Origin: Bacteroidota bacterium
Lineage (GTDB): Bacteria; Bacteroidota; Bacteroidia; Chitinophagales; Chitinophagaceae
Length of the DNA: 42,035 nt
Direction: 5' to 3'
NCBI GenBank assembly: GCA_023423835.1
Contig: JAFAEW010000048.1
Coordinates: 1 to 42,035, forward strand
Translations under genes and position numbers: made by a program
Notes under the pieces: generated by a model
The model's input: the letters and a program-made list of their open reading frames with translations, nothing else
Databases searched by the model: none
What the model was told of the DNA's origin: nothing
Shown: positions 9,695 through 18,600 of the stretch, piece by piece
Position numbering within the stretch: position 1 is the first letter of the stretch
Layout of the letters: each line of letters opens with the position of its first letter

Positions 9695-9739
9695 GCCATG
9701 AAAAACTGCAGTACAAGAGTGCGACGCAAGGGACGATGC
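9695..9739 (-). repeat. Dispersed repeat, copy 2 (inverted relative to copy 1)
   Basis: Reverse complement of 9695-9717 equals 4912-4934 over 23 bases, with weaker similarity out to 9739. A partial direct echo (TGCTATGAAAAACTCCGG, 9737-9754) matches 9694-9711 at 15 of 18 positions. The element lies in the gap before the second GH43 gene; the echo falls within the open N-terminal extension of that frame, arguing that the extension is not translated. Confidence 0.6.
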
Positions 9740-9794
9740 TATGAAAAACTCCGGTCCGGCTCAACATAAAAAAAACTATCCAAAACCATTTCAA

Positions 9795-10856
9795 ATGATG
9801 AAAAAGCTTTTCATTTCGCTGCTGCTGACTGCCATTGCCACGGCAAATCTAGTGGCGCAGGAGCTGTACACGAATCCGTTAAAACCAACCGGGCCCGATC
9901 CATGGGTTGCACAACAAAACGGATGGTACTATTACATGAACACCATTGGCCGGATGGAAGGATCAGACGAATTGAAGCTATGGCGAACGAAAGACATGGC
10001 AAAGCTGGGTGAAGCGGAGAGTAAGACGGTGTTTAAGCCGGAAGCGGGCCTTCCCTATTCCAAACAATTATGGGCGCCTGAAATTCATTTTCTACAGAAC
10101 AAATGGTATATCTATTTTGCAGCAGATGAGGGTAATAACCTGCACCACAGGGTGTGGGTTTTGGAAAATACTTCGTTGGATCCGTTTGAAGGAGAATGGG
10201 TTTTGAAAGGAAAAATATCTGATCCGGGCGATCATTGGGCAATAGACATGACGGTGATGGAGTACAAGGGAAAACTGTATGCCGCCTGGTCGGGCTGGGA
10301 ACACTACAATAATGTGCAGCAAAATCTCTACATTGCGGAACTGGAAAATCCGTGGACGATAAAGGGAGATCGTGTATTGATTGCAAAGCCGGAAAAAGAA
10401 TGGGAACTTCAGGGAAAAGTTCCGGTTGAATGGCAGAAAAATACGGGCGAACCTCCGTTTTTAAGGATTCTCGAAGGCCCGGAATTTTTGATCCATAATG
10501 ACCGGCTGTTTATCGTTTATTCTGCCAATGCGTGCTGGACAAACTATAATCTGGGGCTGTTGGAATTTAAAGGAAAGGACGACATTTTGGATGCCCGGAA
10601 ATGGAAGAAATTCCGGAAGCCGGTTTTCAGTGCTTCGCCCGAAAACGGCGTTTACGCACCGGGTCATAACGGGTTTTTCAAATCTCCGGACGGGAAGGAA
10701 GATTGGATCATTTACCACGCCAATCCGGGTCCGGATGATGGATGCGGAGAAAAGCGGGCTCCGCATATGCAAAAATTTACGTGGACGAAAAACGGGTTTC
10801 CTGATTTTGGAAAGCCGGTTGGGAAAGGGCCGTGGCCCGCACCTTCAGAAAGCTGA
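9795..10856 (+). CDS. GH43 family glycoside hydrolase, secreted (second paralogue)
   Basis: Second GH43 beta-propeller enzyme, 353 residues from the ATG at 9795 (9798 is also possible). From here a standard Sec signal is seen (MMKKLFISLLLTAIATANLVAQ), whereas the frame's first ATG at 9741 would add 18 unlikely residues derived from a repeat. Catalytic residues numbered from 9795 are D35 in TGPDPW, D151 in HWAIDMTVMEY and E227 in ILEGPEFL. It shares many blocks with the GH43 at 7263, including NLYI, IYSAN.CWT, GVYAPGHNGFFKS and EDWIIYHANPGP. It is the last gene of the plus-strand locus and converges on mscS. Probably periplasmic; an arabinofuranosidase-like role is inferred from context. Confidence 0.92.
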   Translation: MMKKLFISLLLTAIATANLVAQELYTNPLKPTGPDPWVAQQNGWYYYMNTIGRMEGSDELKLWRTKDMAKLGEAESKTVFKPEAGLPYSKQLWAPEIHFLQNKWYIYFAADEGNNLHHRVWVLENTSLDPFEGEWVLKGKISDPGDHWAIDMTVMEYKGKLYAAWSGWEHYNNVQQNLYIAELENPWTIKGDRVLIAKPEKEWELQGKVPVEWQKNTGEPPFLRILEGPEFLIHNDRLFIVYSANACWTNYNLGLLEFKGKDDILDARKWKKFRKPVFSASPENGVYAPGHNGFFKSPDGKEDWIIYHANPGPDDGCGEKRAPHMQKFTWTKNGFPDFGKPVGKGPWPAPSES

Positions 10857-10868
10857 AAAAGCGGCAAA

Positions 10869-10899
10869 CCGAAGGGCGATCATCGTTCGGCCCCTTCGG
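10869..10899 (-). terminator. Hairpin at the convergent GH43/mscS junction
   Basis: An 8-bp inverted repeat, CCGAAGGG (10869-10876) and CCCTTCGG (10892-10899), straddles the 3' end of the mscS frame. On the minus strand it is followed by TTTGCCGCTTTTT, an imperfect T-tract, so it may terminate mscS. It lacks a T-run for the plus-strand GH43. Confidence 0.3.
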
Positions 10900-11845
10900 G
10901 AAAAAGCGCTTTTGTCGGGTGTTCATTCATCTTCTGCAGGGCGAGTTTCAGGATGGAAGTTCTTCTTGGAGTGGTTTCTGCCGGCTTCACCGGATAGGAG
11001 ACCACTGCTTCGAGCCAGGCGTAATGGTTTACCCTGAAATACACGTCGGGTTTCCAATGCGCAATCACATCGAGGTCGTATTGCGGATGTCGGTGGTTGA
11101 AATCTTCGGTGGCGGCTTCGAGCAGGCATTTTTCCACAAATTCAACATCGGAGTTGTAGGCGATCTGGATACCGGTTTCGTTCCAAATAAACGGATACGA
11201 AGGTCCTGAATAGTTGAAGATTTCAGTTTGCAAAACTTTGCTGTTTGGAAAATGGATCACCCTGCCGCTTGAGCGGTCATTCATCAGGTAGTCGCCGCTG
11301 AACTCGAGGATAATGGTGTCGAGATAACTGATTTCCAATACGTCTCCTTTAAATTTCCCGATCTGTATTCTATCTCCTACTTTATACGGACTTCTGAAGA
11401 CGATATAGAGCCAGCCGATGAAGGAAGAAATCGGGGCCTGCAGGGCGAACCCGAAAATCAGGGAGATCAGTCCGAATGAAACTGCCGCGGCATAAAGATT
11501 CTGCGAGAAAAACGAAACAGCAAGTATCAGAATAAACAAGGTGGTCAACAGCCTCGTTATCCTTATGAGATTGTAGCGATTGCCTTTTGAACGGCTACCC
11601 TGAGAAATAGCTTTTTCAATCAGTTTTCCGAGTAATAGAATTACGAAAACGAAAAAAATGCTGAGGCTTAACTTTTTAAGCAAGGGAAGGTATTGTTCCC
11701 AAACTGCAAAAACCTTCAATTCAAGCAGAAAGTGAATGCCGAGAAAAACAGCCGCCAGCGTTCCGTAACCGCCGATCCAATACCGTTGTTTTTTGGAATT
11801 CACTATGGCGGCAATGCTGCTTTCATACTCATGATTGCGCTCCAT
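10880..11845 (-). CDS. Small-conductance mechanosensitive channel, MscS family
   Basis: Inner-membrane channel that opens on membrane tension to release solutes during hypo-osmotic shock. The 321-residue protein has about four predicted transmembrane segments in the first 180 residues. The pore-lining helix region (AAAVSFGLISLIFGFALQ) is followed by the MscS beta-domain motif FRSPYKVGDRIQIGKFKGDVLEISYLDT, then IHFPNSKVLQTEIFNYS and an alpha/beta C-terminal domain. It stands alone, convergent with the GH43 gene and divergent from the hydroxyisourate hydrolase gene, and is probably unrelated to the glycan locus. Confidence 0.93.
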   Translation of the reverse strand: MERNHEYESSIAAIVNSKKQRYWIGGYGTLAAVFLGIHFLLELKVFAVWEQYLPLLKKLSLSIFFVFVILLLGKLIEKAISQGSRSKGNRYNLIRITRLLTTLFILILAVSFFSQNLYAAAVSFGLISLIFGFALQAPISSFIGWLYIVFRSPYKVGDRIQIGKFKGDVLEISYLDTIILEFSGDYLMNDRSSGRVIHFPNSKVLQTEIFNYSGPSYPFIWNETGIQIAYNSDVEFVEKCLLEAATEDFNHRHPQYDLDVIAHWKPDVYFRVNHYAWLEAVVSYPVKPAETTPRRTSILKLALQKMNEHPTKALFPEGAER

Positions 11846-12046
11846 GTTGGAAATTTAAAGTATTTGGTTTAAATCAACGCGTTTCAGGGTAAAATTATGT
11901 TTTGAAACCGTTCAGTCCGAAAGCGGCAAATTTCTCCCGGGCCTTTTAGAAGCAATTTTTTCCCGCCGAACATTGGACATAAAATTGCTGTAACAGGAGA
12001 AGTATCGCATAATTTAAAGTCATCAAGAAAAAACAGGTAATAAAAA

Positions 12047-12454
12047 ATGAAAAAGAGCCTTTTTACAGTGCTATTGTTGCTTTTGGCCTCGATAACCTTT
12101 TCTCAGAAAAACGCGTATCAGCTTTCCACCCACATCTTGGACATTTCGAAAGGAGCACCGGCGGCGGGCGTTTCCATCAGGCTGGAAAAACAGGATGAAC
12201 CCTCCGGTGGCTGGACCTATATTGATCAGAAATTGACAGACAGTAATGGAAGGATAACGGATTTTCTTCCTATGAAATCAACCAATGACGGCGTTTACAA
12301 ACTGACCTTTTTTACTGCTGATTATTTTAAGAACAGCCACACAGAAAGTTTTTACCCCTTTATTGAAGTCGTATTTTCCATAAAAGGAGAGGAACACTAC
12401 CATGTACCGATCACACTTTCTGCTTATGGCTATTCTACCTATCGCGGAAATTAG
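12047..12454 (+). CDS. uraH: 5-hydroxyisourate hydrolase (transthyretin-related), exported
   Basis: HIUase converts 5-hydroxyisourate to OHCU in urate breakdown. The 135-residue protein carries a signal peptide (MKKSLFTVLL, cleavage near TFSQ) and the family pattern: LSTHILDISKGAPAAGV with H29, R45 in VSIRLE, HYHVPITLSAYGYSTYRG near the end. The usual C-terminal tetrapeptide is YRGS; here it is YRGN, a conservative change in a position that lines the active site. No urate oxidase or OHCU decarboxylase gene is nearby, so the role in purine catabolism is taken from the family. The signal peptide implies a periplasmic enzyme, as in some other bacterial members. Confidence 0.9.
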   Translation: MKKSLFTVLLLLLASITFSQKNAYQLSTHILDISKGAPAAGVSIRLEKQDEPSGGWTYIDQKLTDSNGRITDFLPMKSTNDGVYKLTFFTADYFKNSHTESFYPFIEVVFSIKGEEHYHVPITLSAYGYSTYRGN

Positions 12455-12509
12455 GACTTACTGATATGGATTAATTGCTTTCCCGTTTTCCCGGGGTCTT
12501 GGCAGATTC

Positions 12510-13043
12510 TTAATTGCTAATTTTTCCTTCGATTGAATCATCGAGGGTTTTGCCCGTTAAGGCGCCTGCCGCCATTTTAATTAAAGCGATGGCGCTTCCA
12601 TGTTTATTGTCCCAATAATAACCCTGGTCGGGAGACACTTTTATAACGGTAATCCTCGGATCGTCCTCGCCTTCGGTAAACCAGGTTTTAAAGATCGGTT
12701 CCCAAAGTTCTTTAATCATCGATCTGTCGGTTGTAACGGTTGCTTTGCCATAAATGCTTAGGAAGTCGGAGTGAGAAGATCCTTTGAAAAGGAGTTGTAC
12801 ATGCGGATCGGTTTCAATATCTCTGTTTTTATCGCTGTCATTGGCGCTGAGAAACCAGCAATTTCCGTGATCATCGATTTTTAAAACAGACATCGGTCGT
12901 ACGGTAACAGGTTTTCCCGCAGTAAAGCCGGTGCAGAAAAAGCAGGTTTCTCCTTTGGCAAGGTCCTTTATTTTATCTACCGCTTTTTCTCCTGATAAAT
13001 TCTCAATATTGTCTTCTTCCTGGTTTTTATGAATGCTGTCCAT
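12510..13043 (-). CDS. Pyridoxamine 5'-phosphate oxidase-fold protein (general stress protein 26-like)
   Basis: A 177-residue cytosolic split-barrel flavin-binding protein of the general stress type. The domain runs from about residue 20 to 155: AVDKIKDLAKGETCFFCTGF, KPVTVRPMSVLKIDDHGNCWFL (strand pair that packs on flavin), VQLLFKGSSHSDFLSIYGKATV, and the C-terminal KVSPDQGYYWDN characteristic of this subgroup. It lacks a signal peptide. Such proteins bind FMN or F420-like cofactors but few have a proven reaction. It is convergent with uraH and divergent from the MFS gene across a 207-base gap. Confidence 0.85.
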   Translation of the reverse strand: MDSIHKNQEEDNIENLSGEKAVDKIKDLAKGETCFFCTGFTAGKPVTVRPMSVLKIDDHGNCWFLSANDSDKNRDIETDPHVQLLFKGSSHSDFLSIYGKATVTTDRSMIKELWEPIFKTWFTEGEDDPRITVIKVSPDQGYYWDNKHGSAIALIKMAAGALTGKTLDDSIEGKISN

Positions 13044-13250
13044 CGCTTCTTTTGTTTTTAATCAGTATCTCATTAAAAAAACGGTGCCAACAGTTGAATC
13101 AAGCAGCGAGGCGGACTAAGAAAAATTGAAACTTCACGGTAAATTTTTTGCTGATAAACCGCTCCGGTAAAAATCGTTTTAGGGGAAGGTATGACATGGC
13201 ATGATATTATCTTTTCAGATAACAAAAAATTTTTGGGGAAGAAAAATTAG

Positions 13251-14522
13251 ATGAACATAACGACTTTCAACTCTTTCAAAAGCCGGAATTTCCGGTTGTT
13301 TTTCATGGGTCAATCCGTTTCTTTGATAGGAACCTGGATGCAAAAAACGGCGGTGAGTTGGGTGGTTTACTCGATTACACAATCAAAATTCATGTTGGGC
13401 GTGACGGTGTTTTCAACGTTGTTTCCCACAGCCCTGGTTTCGTTATTCGGCGGTATTGTTGCCGACCGGTATAATCGTTATAAAATTTTATTGATTACCC
13501 AGATTCTTTCGCTGGTGCAGGCTGTTTTACTCACACTGGCGGTGATTTTTTTCAAAGAACAGGCTGTTTGGGAAATTATTATTTTGAGTGCGTTACTCGG
13601 CGCCATCAATGGTTTTGATGTTCCGGCAAGACAATCGCTGGTAAGAGAACTGGTAAATGAAGAAAGAGATCTTCCCAATGCCCTCGCTTTGAACTCATCG
13701 ATGGTGAATCTTTCAAAACTGATCGGGCCAACGATAGCGGGATTTATTTTAGAGCGCTTCGGCAATGAGGCCTGTTTCGCCCTCAATGCTTTCAGCTTTA
13801 TTCCCGTGATATCCTCTCTGTTGTTAATGAAATTGCCGGGTTACAAACCGAAGGCGAAATCGGAGCGAAACATCAAACGTGAATTCAAAGAATCATTCCA
13901 TTACATCAAACAGAATCAGGTCATCAGTTCGGTTATCATTTTCGTCGGAATAATGAATTTGCTGGTATTACCTTATTCCACTCTAACGCCGGTTTTTGCG
14001 AGGGATATTTTTCACGGGTCTGCCTCCACACTTGGTATTATTGATGGCATTATAGGACTCGGCGCCTTTGTGGGCGCACTGTATCTTGCATCGCTGAAAC
14101 AAGAAACGGATTTAAGCAGGGTGTTGGCGAGAAATACAATCATCTTCGGCTTCGGATTAATTGTATTCTCACATTTGTCTGTATTCTCCCTGGCGTTGTT
14201 GTTTTTAATGATCGGCGCTTTTAGAATGATGGCCATCATTACGGTAAGTAATACCATCATTCAGTTGCACGTACCGTCGGAATTAAGAGGAAGGATTCTC
14301 AGTATTTTCATCATGGTTTTAACGTCGATGATGCCGGTGGGAAGCCTACTCATCGCATCGGTCTCCCATTATATCGGCGTAAAAAATACCGTATTAATTG
14401 AAGGCATTATTGCCCTCATTGTAGCCACATTTTATTTGCGTTATCTGAAACGCGAAAAGCTCGATCGCGAAGGCCAGAAAATTTTAGAACAACAACCGGA
14501 TGACGGATTGGTTAGGGCATGA
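13251..14522 (+). CDS. MFS transporter, EntS/DUF894-like exporter
   Basis: Inner-membrane secondary transporter of 423 residues with about twelve hydrophobic segments. The N-terminus FKSRNFRLFFMGQSVSLIGTWMQKTAVSWVVY and the loop GGIVADRYNRYKILLITQ are typical of the EntS/MFS_3 group, exporters of siderophores, drugs or other small molecules. The cytoplasmic loop contains NALALNSSMVNLSKLIGPTIAGF, also a group hallmark. It is a single gene; substrate unknown. A one-mismatch -7 element, TATCTTTT at 13208-13215, lies 35 bases before the ATG. It is convergent with the epimerase-like gene, with a 30-base gap and no clear terminator. Confidence 0.9.
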   Translation: MNITTFNSFKSRNFRLFFMGQSVSLIGTWMQKTAVSWVVYSITQSKFMLGVTVFSTLFPTALVSLFGGIVADRYNRYKILLITQILSLVQAVLLTLAVIFFKEQAVWEIIILSALLGAINGFDVPARQSLVRELVNEERDLPNALALNSSMVNLSKLIGPTIAGFILERFGNEACFALNAFSFIPVISSLLLMKLPGYKPKAKSERNIKREFKESFHYIKQNQVISSVIIFVGIMNLLVLPYSTLTPVFARDIFHGSASTLGIIDGIIGLGAFVGALYLASLKQETDLSRVLARNTIIFGFGLIVFSHLSVFSLALLFLMIGAFRMMAIITVSNTIIQLHVPSELRGRILSIFIMVLTSMMPVGSLLIASVSHYIGVKNTVLIEGIIALIVATFYLRYLKREKLDREGQKILEQQPDDGLVRA

Positions 14523-14552
14523 AGACCTGACTTTGCCATATCAATCCCGGTG

Positions 14553-15473
14553 TTAACTGTTCACAACCGCTTCTACGCCTTCCTTCGCCTCCGTTATTTT
14601 AAAATCCGGAAAATGCTGCCTGAACTTGTCGCTATTGAAATAATAATCATTTTCAAACTGGTACATCATCTCCCCCAATTCTTTGAAAAACGGGTTCAAC
14701 AGACCGATGGTTTTGATTATCCATCCGGGCGTGGCGGAAAATGCTGGTTCTTTATGCATTGCATTGGCAAATAAACCGATCCACGCTTTTCCTGAAATTT
14801 TCTCTGCAGAAGTTGGAAGGTGCCAGACCTGTTGAAATGCATCGGGCTTATTTCCGAGTAAGGCGGTGGCTTTGGCTGCATCGGGCGTAAACGTCATACT
14901 ATGAATACATTTGGCATTTCCCATCCACATCGGTTTCTTTCCGGCTTTCAATCGTTTATAAACCGTTTCCATCATGATGCTCGTATTCACTTTTGGACCA
15001 TAAAAATCTGCTGCACGCACGATCATTGCGGTGAGATTTCCGTTTTCCGTTTCCTGCAGGAGCTGTTGGGCAATCTGCATTCTTACTTTCCCTTTCTTGG
15101 ATGGCGGATTGAGCGGCGTTTCTTCTGTCAGGTTTGATAAATACCGCGGATCATATGAATAAGCATTGTCGAAGAAAACGAGGCGCGAACCGTGCTTTTT
15201 GCAACCGTTGATAACACTCGTCATCACAAGCGGCCAGGTTTCCTGCCATGTTTTTGTTTTATACTCGAATCCTGCAGTGAGATAAACGACTTTCGATCCT
15301 TCAATGGCCTTTTCAACCGCCTCCGGATCCGTAATATCTGCCGCGAATATTTCATCACCGGGATTTACTTTTTCCGGGTTCCGGCTTACAAGACGGATAG
15401 CATTGGTATAAGGAACAAGCTCTCTTGCGAGTAAAGTTCCGATAGCACCTCCGGCACCTAATATTGTCTGCAT
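14553..15473 (-). CDS. NAD(P)-binding Rossmann-fold protein, epimerase/NmrA-like
   Basis: Cytosolic protein of 306 residues in the extended short-chain dehydrogenase/NAD-dependent epimerase superfamily. The nucleotide-binding turn is at the start (TILGAGGAIGTLLAREL), followed by the acceptor strand RLVSRNPEK, DITDPEAVEKAIEGSKVVYLTAG and a candidate active-site stretch LVFFDNAYSYDP, where the classical YxxxK is not evident. VRAADFYGPKVNTS is typical of the family. The reaction cannot be assigned. A promoter is proposed just upstream on the minus strand. Confidence 0.82.
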   Translation of the reverse strand: MQTILGAGGAIGTLLARELVPYTNAIRLVSRNPEKVNPGDEIFAADITDPEAVEKAIEGSKVVYLTAGFEYKTKTWQETWPLVMTSVINGCKKHGSRLVFFDNAYSYDPRYLSNLTEETPLNPPSKKGKVRMQIAQQLLQETENGNLTAMIVRAADFYGPKVNTSIMMETVYKRLKAGKKPMWMGNAKCIHSMTFTPDAAKATALLGNKPDAFQQVWHLPTSAEKISGKAWIGLFANAMHKEPAFSATPGWIIKTIGLLNPFFKELGEMMYQFENDYYFNSDKFRQHFPDFKITEAKEGVEAVVNS

Positions 15474-15492
15474 TTTTTTTGAATTGATAAGG

Positions 15493-15522
15493 CAATATTA
15501 CGAACTAGTACTCATCGTGCAA
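15493..15522 (-). promoter_or_regulatory. Candidate Bacteroidota promoter for the epimerase-like gene
   Basis: Minus strand: -33 TTG (15520-15522), 19-base spacer, then TAATATTG (15493-15500), one mismatch from TAnnTTTG. The start codon follows 19 bases later. Confidence 0.35.
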
Positions 15523-15620
15523 CAACTGAATGTTCGAGTGTTGGTAATAGGGAACTTAAGTAAATGGGTAAGTATTCAAAACTATTTTCCCTTGTTCTAA
15601 AGGCCGGTTATGGCAAAAAG

Positions 15621-15648
15621 AAAGGCTGCCTTCGATAAAGCAGCCTTT
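15621..15648 (-). terminator. Rho-independent terminator of the RND efflux operon
   Basis: A perfect 9-bp stem, AAAGGCTGC (15621-15629) and GCAGCCTTT (15640-15648), with a 10-base loop. Read on the minus strand it is followed by CTTTTT, and it lies 19 bases after the stop of the pump gene. Confidence 0.75.
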
Positions 15649-15667
15649 TCCCTCCTTAAAATTTTTT

Positions 15668-18600
15668 CTAGCTGATACCCGCTTTAGGAGCCAGATCGAG
15701 CGGTTTCAGTTCATATTCTTCCTGCATCAGATCTTCGATCGGCTGTTGTTGTTTTTTGCCGAATTTCAATATAAGCTTATCGAAGATGGCATACATTACG
15801 GGAACTACGATGAGGGTTAAGAATAACGAGCTTACCAGTCCGCCAATGATTACCCACGCCAGCCCGTTCTTCCATTCGGCTCCGGCGCCGCTTGCAAGTG
15901 CAATTGGCAGCATACCGATTACCATGGCGATTGTTGTCATCAAAATCGGGCGTAGCCTTACATGATTTGCATCGATCAATGCCTGCCAGGTGGAAGCGCC
16001 TTCCGCTTTCCTCTGATTGGTAAAGTCTACCAGGATGATCGCATTTTTGGCAACGAGACCAATCAGCATGATCAATCCGAGAATGGTGAAAAGATTGAGT
16101 GAATTATTCGTAAGTGCCAATGCGAGCAATGCGCCGATAATTGATAATGGAATAGAGAAAAGGACCACAAACGGATATATAAAACTGTTGTACAACGATA
16201 CCATAATGAGATACACCAGTACAATAGCTGCAAGCAGCGCTATTCCCAATGATCCGAATCCTTCACTCTGGTTTTCCATGTCTCCACTCCACACGGTACT
16301 CACACCCGTTGGCTTCGTTATTTTTTCAAGCGAACTTCCCCATTCTGCAGCCACACTACCGGTTGGACGTCCAACGGTTTGGGCTTCCACAGTTACGGAT
16401 ATACTTTTATCCCTTCTTTCAAGCATACTGGGCCCTGATCCTTCTTTCACGGTCGCAAACTGCGCCAGCCTGACTTGTTGCCCCATGTTGTTGGTGAACA
16501 ATAAGTTGCTCACATCGTTCATATTGCGGCGGTCGAAATTGGCATAGCGGATGTTGATATCGTATTCGTATTCTCCCTGCCTGAACTTGCCATCGGTATT
16601 ACCACTGAAGGCGGTTTGCATGGTTTGACCAACGGTTGCGAGGTTTAATCCCAGTGCCGCCATTTTATCGCGATCAACTTCCACGCTGATTTCCGGATTT
16701 CCGGTTTCAACCGACAACCGCATTTCCGTTGCGCCCCTGATATCTTTCAAGGCCGTTATCGCTTCTCCGGCATAAACCATCACGCTGTCTAAGGTAGGAC
16801 CGGTAACAACCAGCGCGAGGGGCGCCCGTTCTGCAGATCCTAATATACTAACAGGAACCGTTTTTACCTTTGCTCCAACCAGTAATGGTTCGAGTTCTCT
16901 TTTGACTTTTGCTGCATAGATATCCGCTTCATCTTTCCGATCTTTTTTCGGAATCAATTGCACGTCAATCTCCGACTTATAGGCTGTAGCCTGGGTGGCA
17001 CCGAAACCATCACTCGACTGGCCTACGGTGGTGATCAGGTTGGTAACCTCCGGTTTATTCTTTAAATAATTCTCTGCTTTTTGTGTAATAGCATTTGTTT
17101 GTTCGATCGATGCGTTTTTTGGCAATTCTATCTGCACTAAAAACTCTCCGCGGTCACTCTTGGCGAAAAACTCCGTTCCAATAAATCCTCCTCCAATCAA
17201 ATAAAAGGAAGCAATGAATAAAATAAATACGGAACCAAGCGTGGTCTTTTTGTGACGCAACGCCCACTTCAACAAATCACTGATCCAATTGGTGAACCGG
17301 TCTAACCCTTTCTCAAAACGAAGAATTATCTTTCCAAAGAAATTTTTTCCACTGATGTGCTCCAGTTTTCCAAATCTTGAAGACAGCCATGGAACGATTG
17401 TAAAGGAGGATAACAAGGATAGCAGCGTAGCAATTGAAACCGTTACACAAAATTGTTTCAGGATGTCGGAAACGAGTCCTGTACTCAATGCGATCGGGAT
17501 GAAAACCACTACAATCACGAGCGTAATAGAGGTGACCGTAAATCCGATCTCCTTAGTGGCATCATAGGCTGCTCTCACCTTGTTTTTTCCCATTTCCATG
17601 TGGCGATAGATATTCTCCAATACCACAATCGCATCATCCACGAGGATTCCCACTACAAGAGATAATCCCAATAATGACATCAGGTTGAGAGAGTAACCGA
17701 GTAGTTGCAACCCAATAAAGGTGGCTATGAGCGAAGCCGGGATTGCAACCATCACAATCAACGCATTTCTCAAACTGTGCAGGAAGAATAACATCACAAA
17801 GGCCACCAAAACGATTGCAAGGAAGAGGTCATGAATTACCGCATCGGCCGATTGCAAGGTGTAAACCGAACTGTCATTTACCACCTTCAGATTCAAACCT
17901 GAAGCGGCATAATCGTGCTGCAGGGTTTCAATGCTTTTTTGAATTTCCTGGCTCACTGAAACGGCATTTGCATCAGACTGCTTCATGATCTGCACCGCAA
18001 TTGCGCTTTTGCCGTTGACACGTGCAATCTTCTTCACATCCTGTTGTGCATCCTGGATGTCGGCAACATCGGTAAGCCTGATCTGCGCACCTTCGGCCGT
18101 GGTTGCAATAACGAGGTTTCTTAATTCATCTACGTTTTTATACTTTCCACTCAAACGGATAAGAATATCATTTTCCCTTGTCTGCACACTACCTGTCGGG
18201 AAATCGAGATTGCTCTGCAAAATGGCAGCCTGCGCCTGCATCAGGGATAACCGGCTTGCTTCAAGCTTTTTGGCATCTATACTCACTTTGATCTCCCGCT
18301 CCTGACCGCCGATAAGGTTTACCTGTGCCACGCCTTCAACCCTCGACAAAACCGGCGCAATCCTTTTGTCCATCAGATCATAGAACGCAGCCTCATCTAA
18401 ATTTCCGCTTCCTGCCAACGTCATTACAGGAAGATCATCCAATGAAAATTTATTCAAGGATGGAGGATCAATACCATCGGGTAAATCCTTCATAACGGCA
18501 TTTACCTTTCGCTGTGCGTCATTCAGGGAATAATTAACATCGGTTCCCGAATTCAGGGTTATCACAACGATTGATACGCTTTCAAAAGATTTGGTTTCAA

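Noticed and set aside
10498..11037. Long plus-strand frame across the GH43 end and mscS end
   Set aside because: Shadow of two well-supported genes in other frames; composition is Arg/Gly/Ser-rich as expected of an out-of-frame translation.
13186..13205. Near-palindrome around ATGACATGGCATGAT before the MFS gene
   Set aside because: Symmetry is imperfect, there is no adjacent regulator gene, and no second copy was found.
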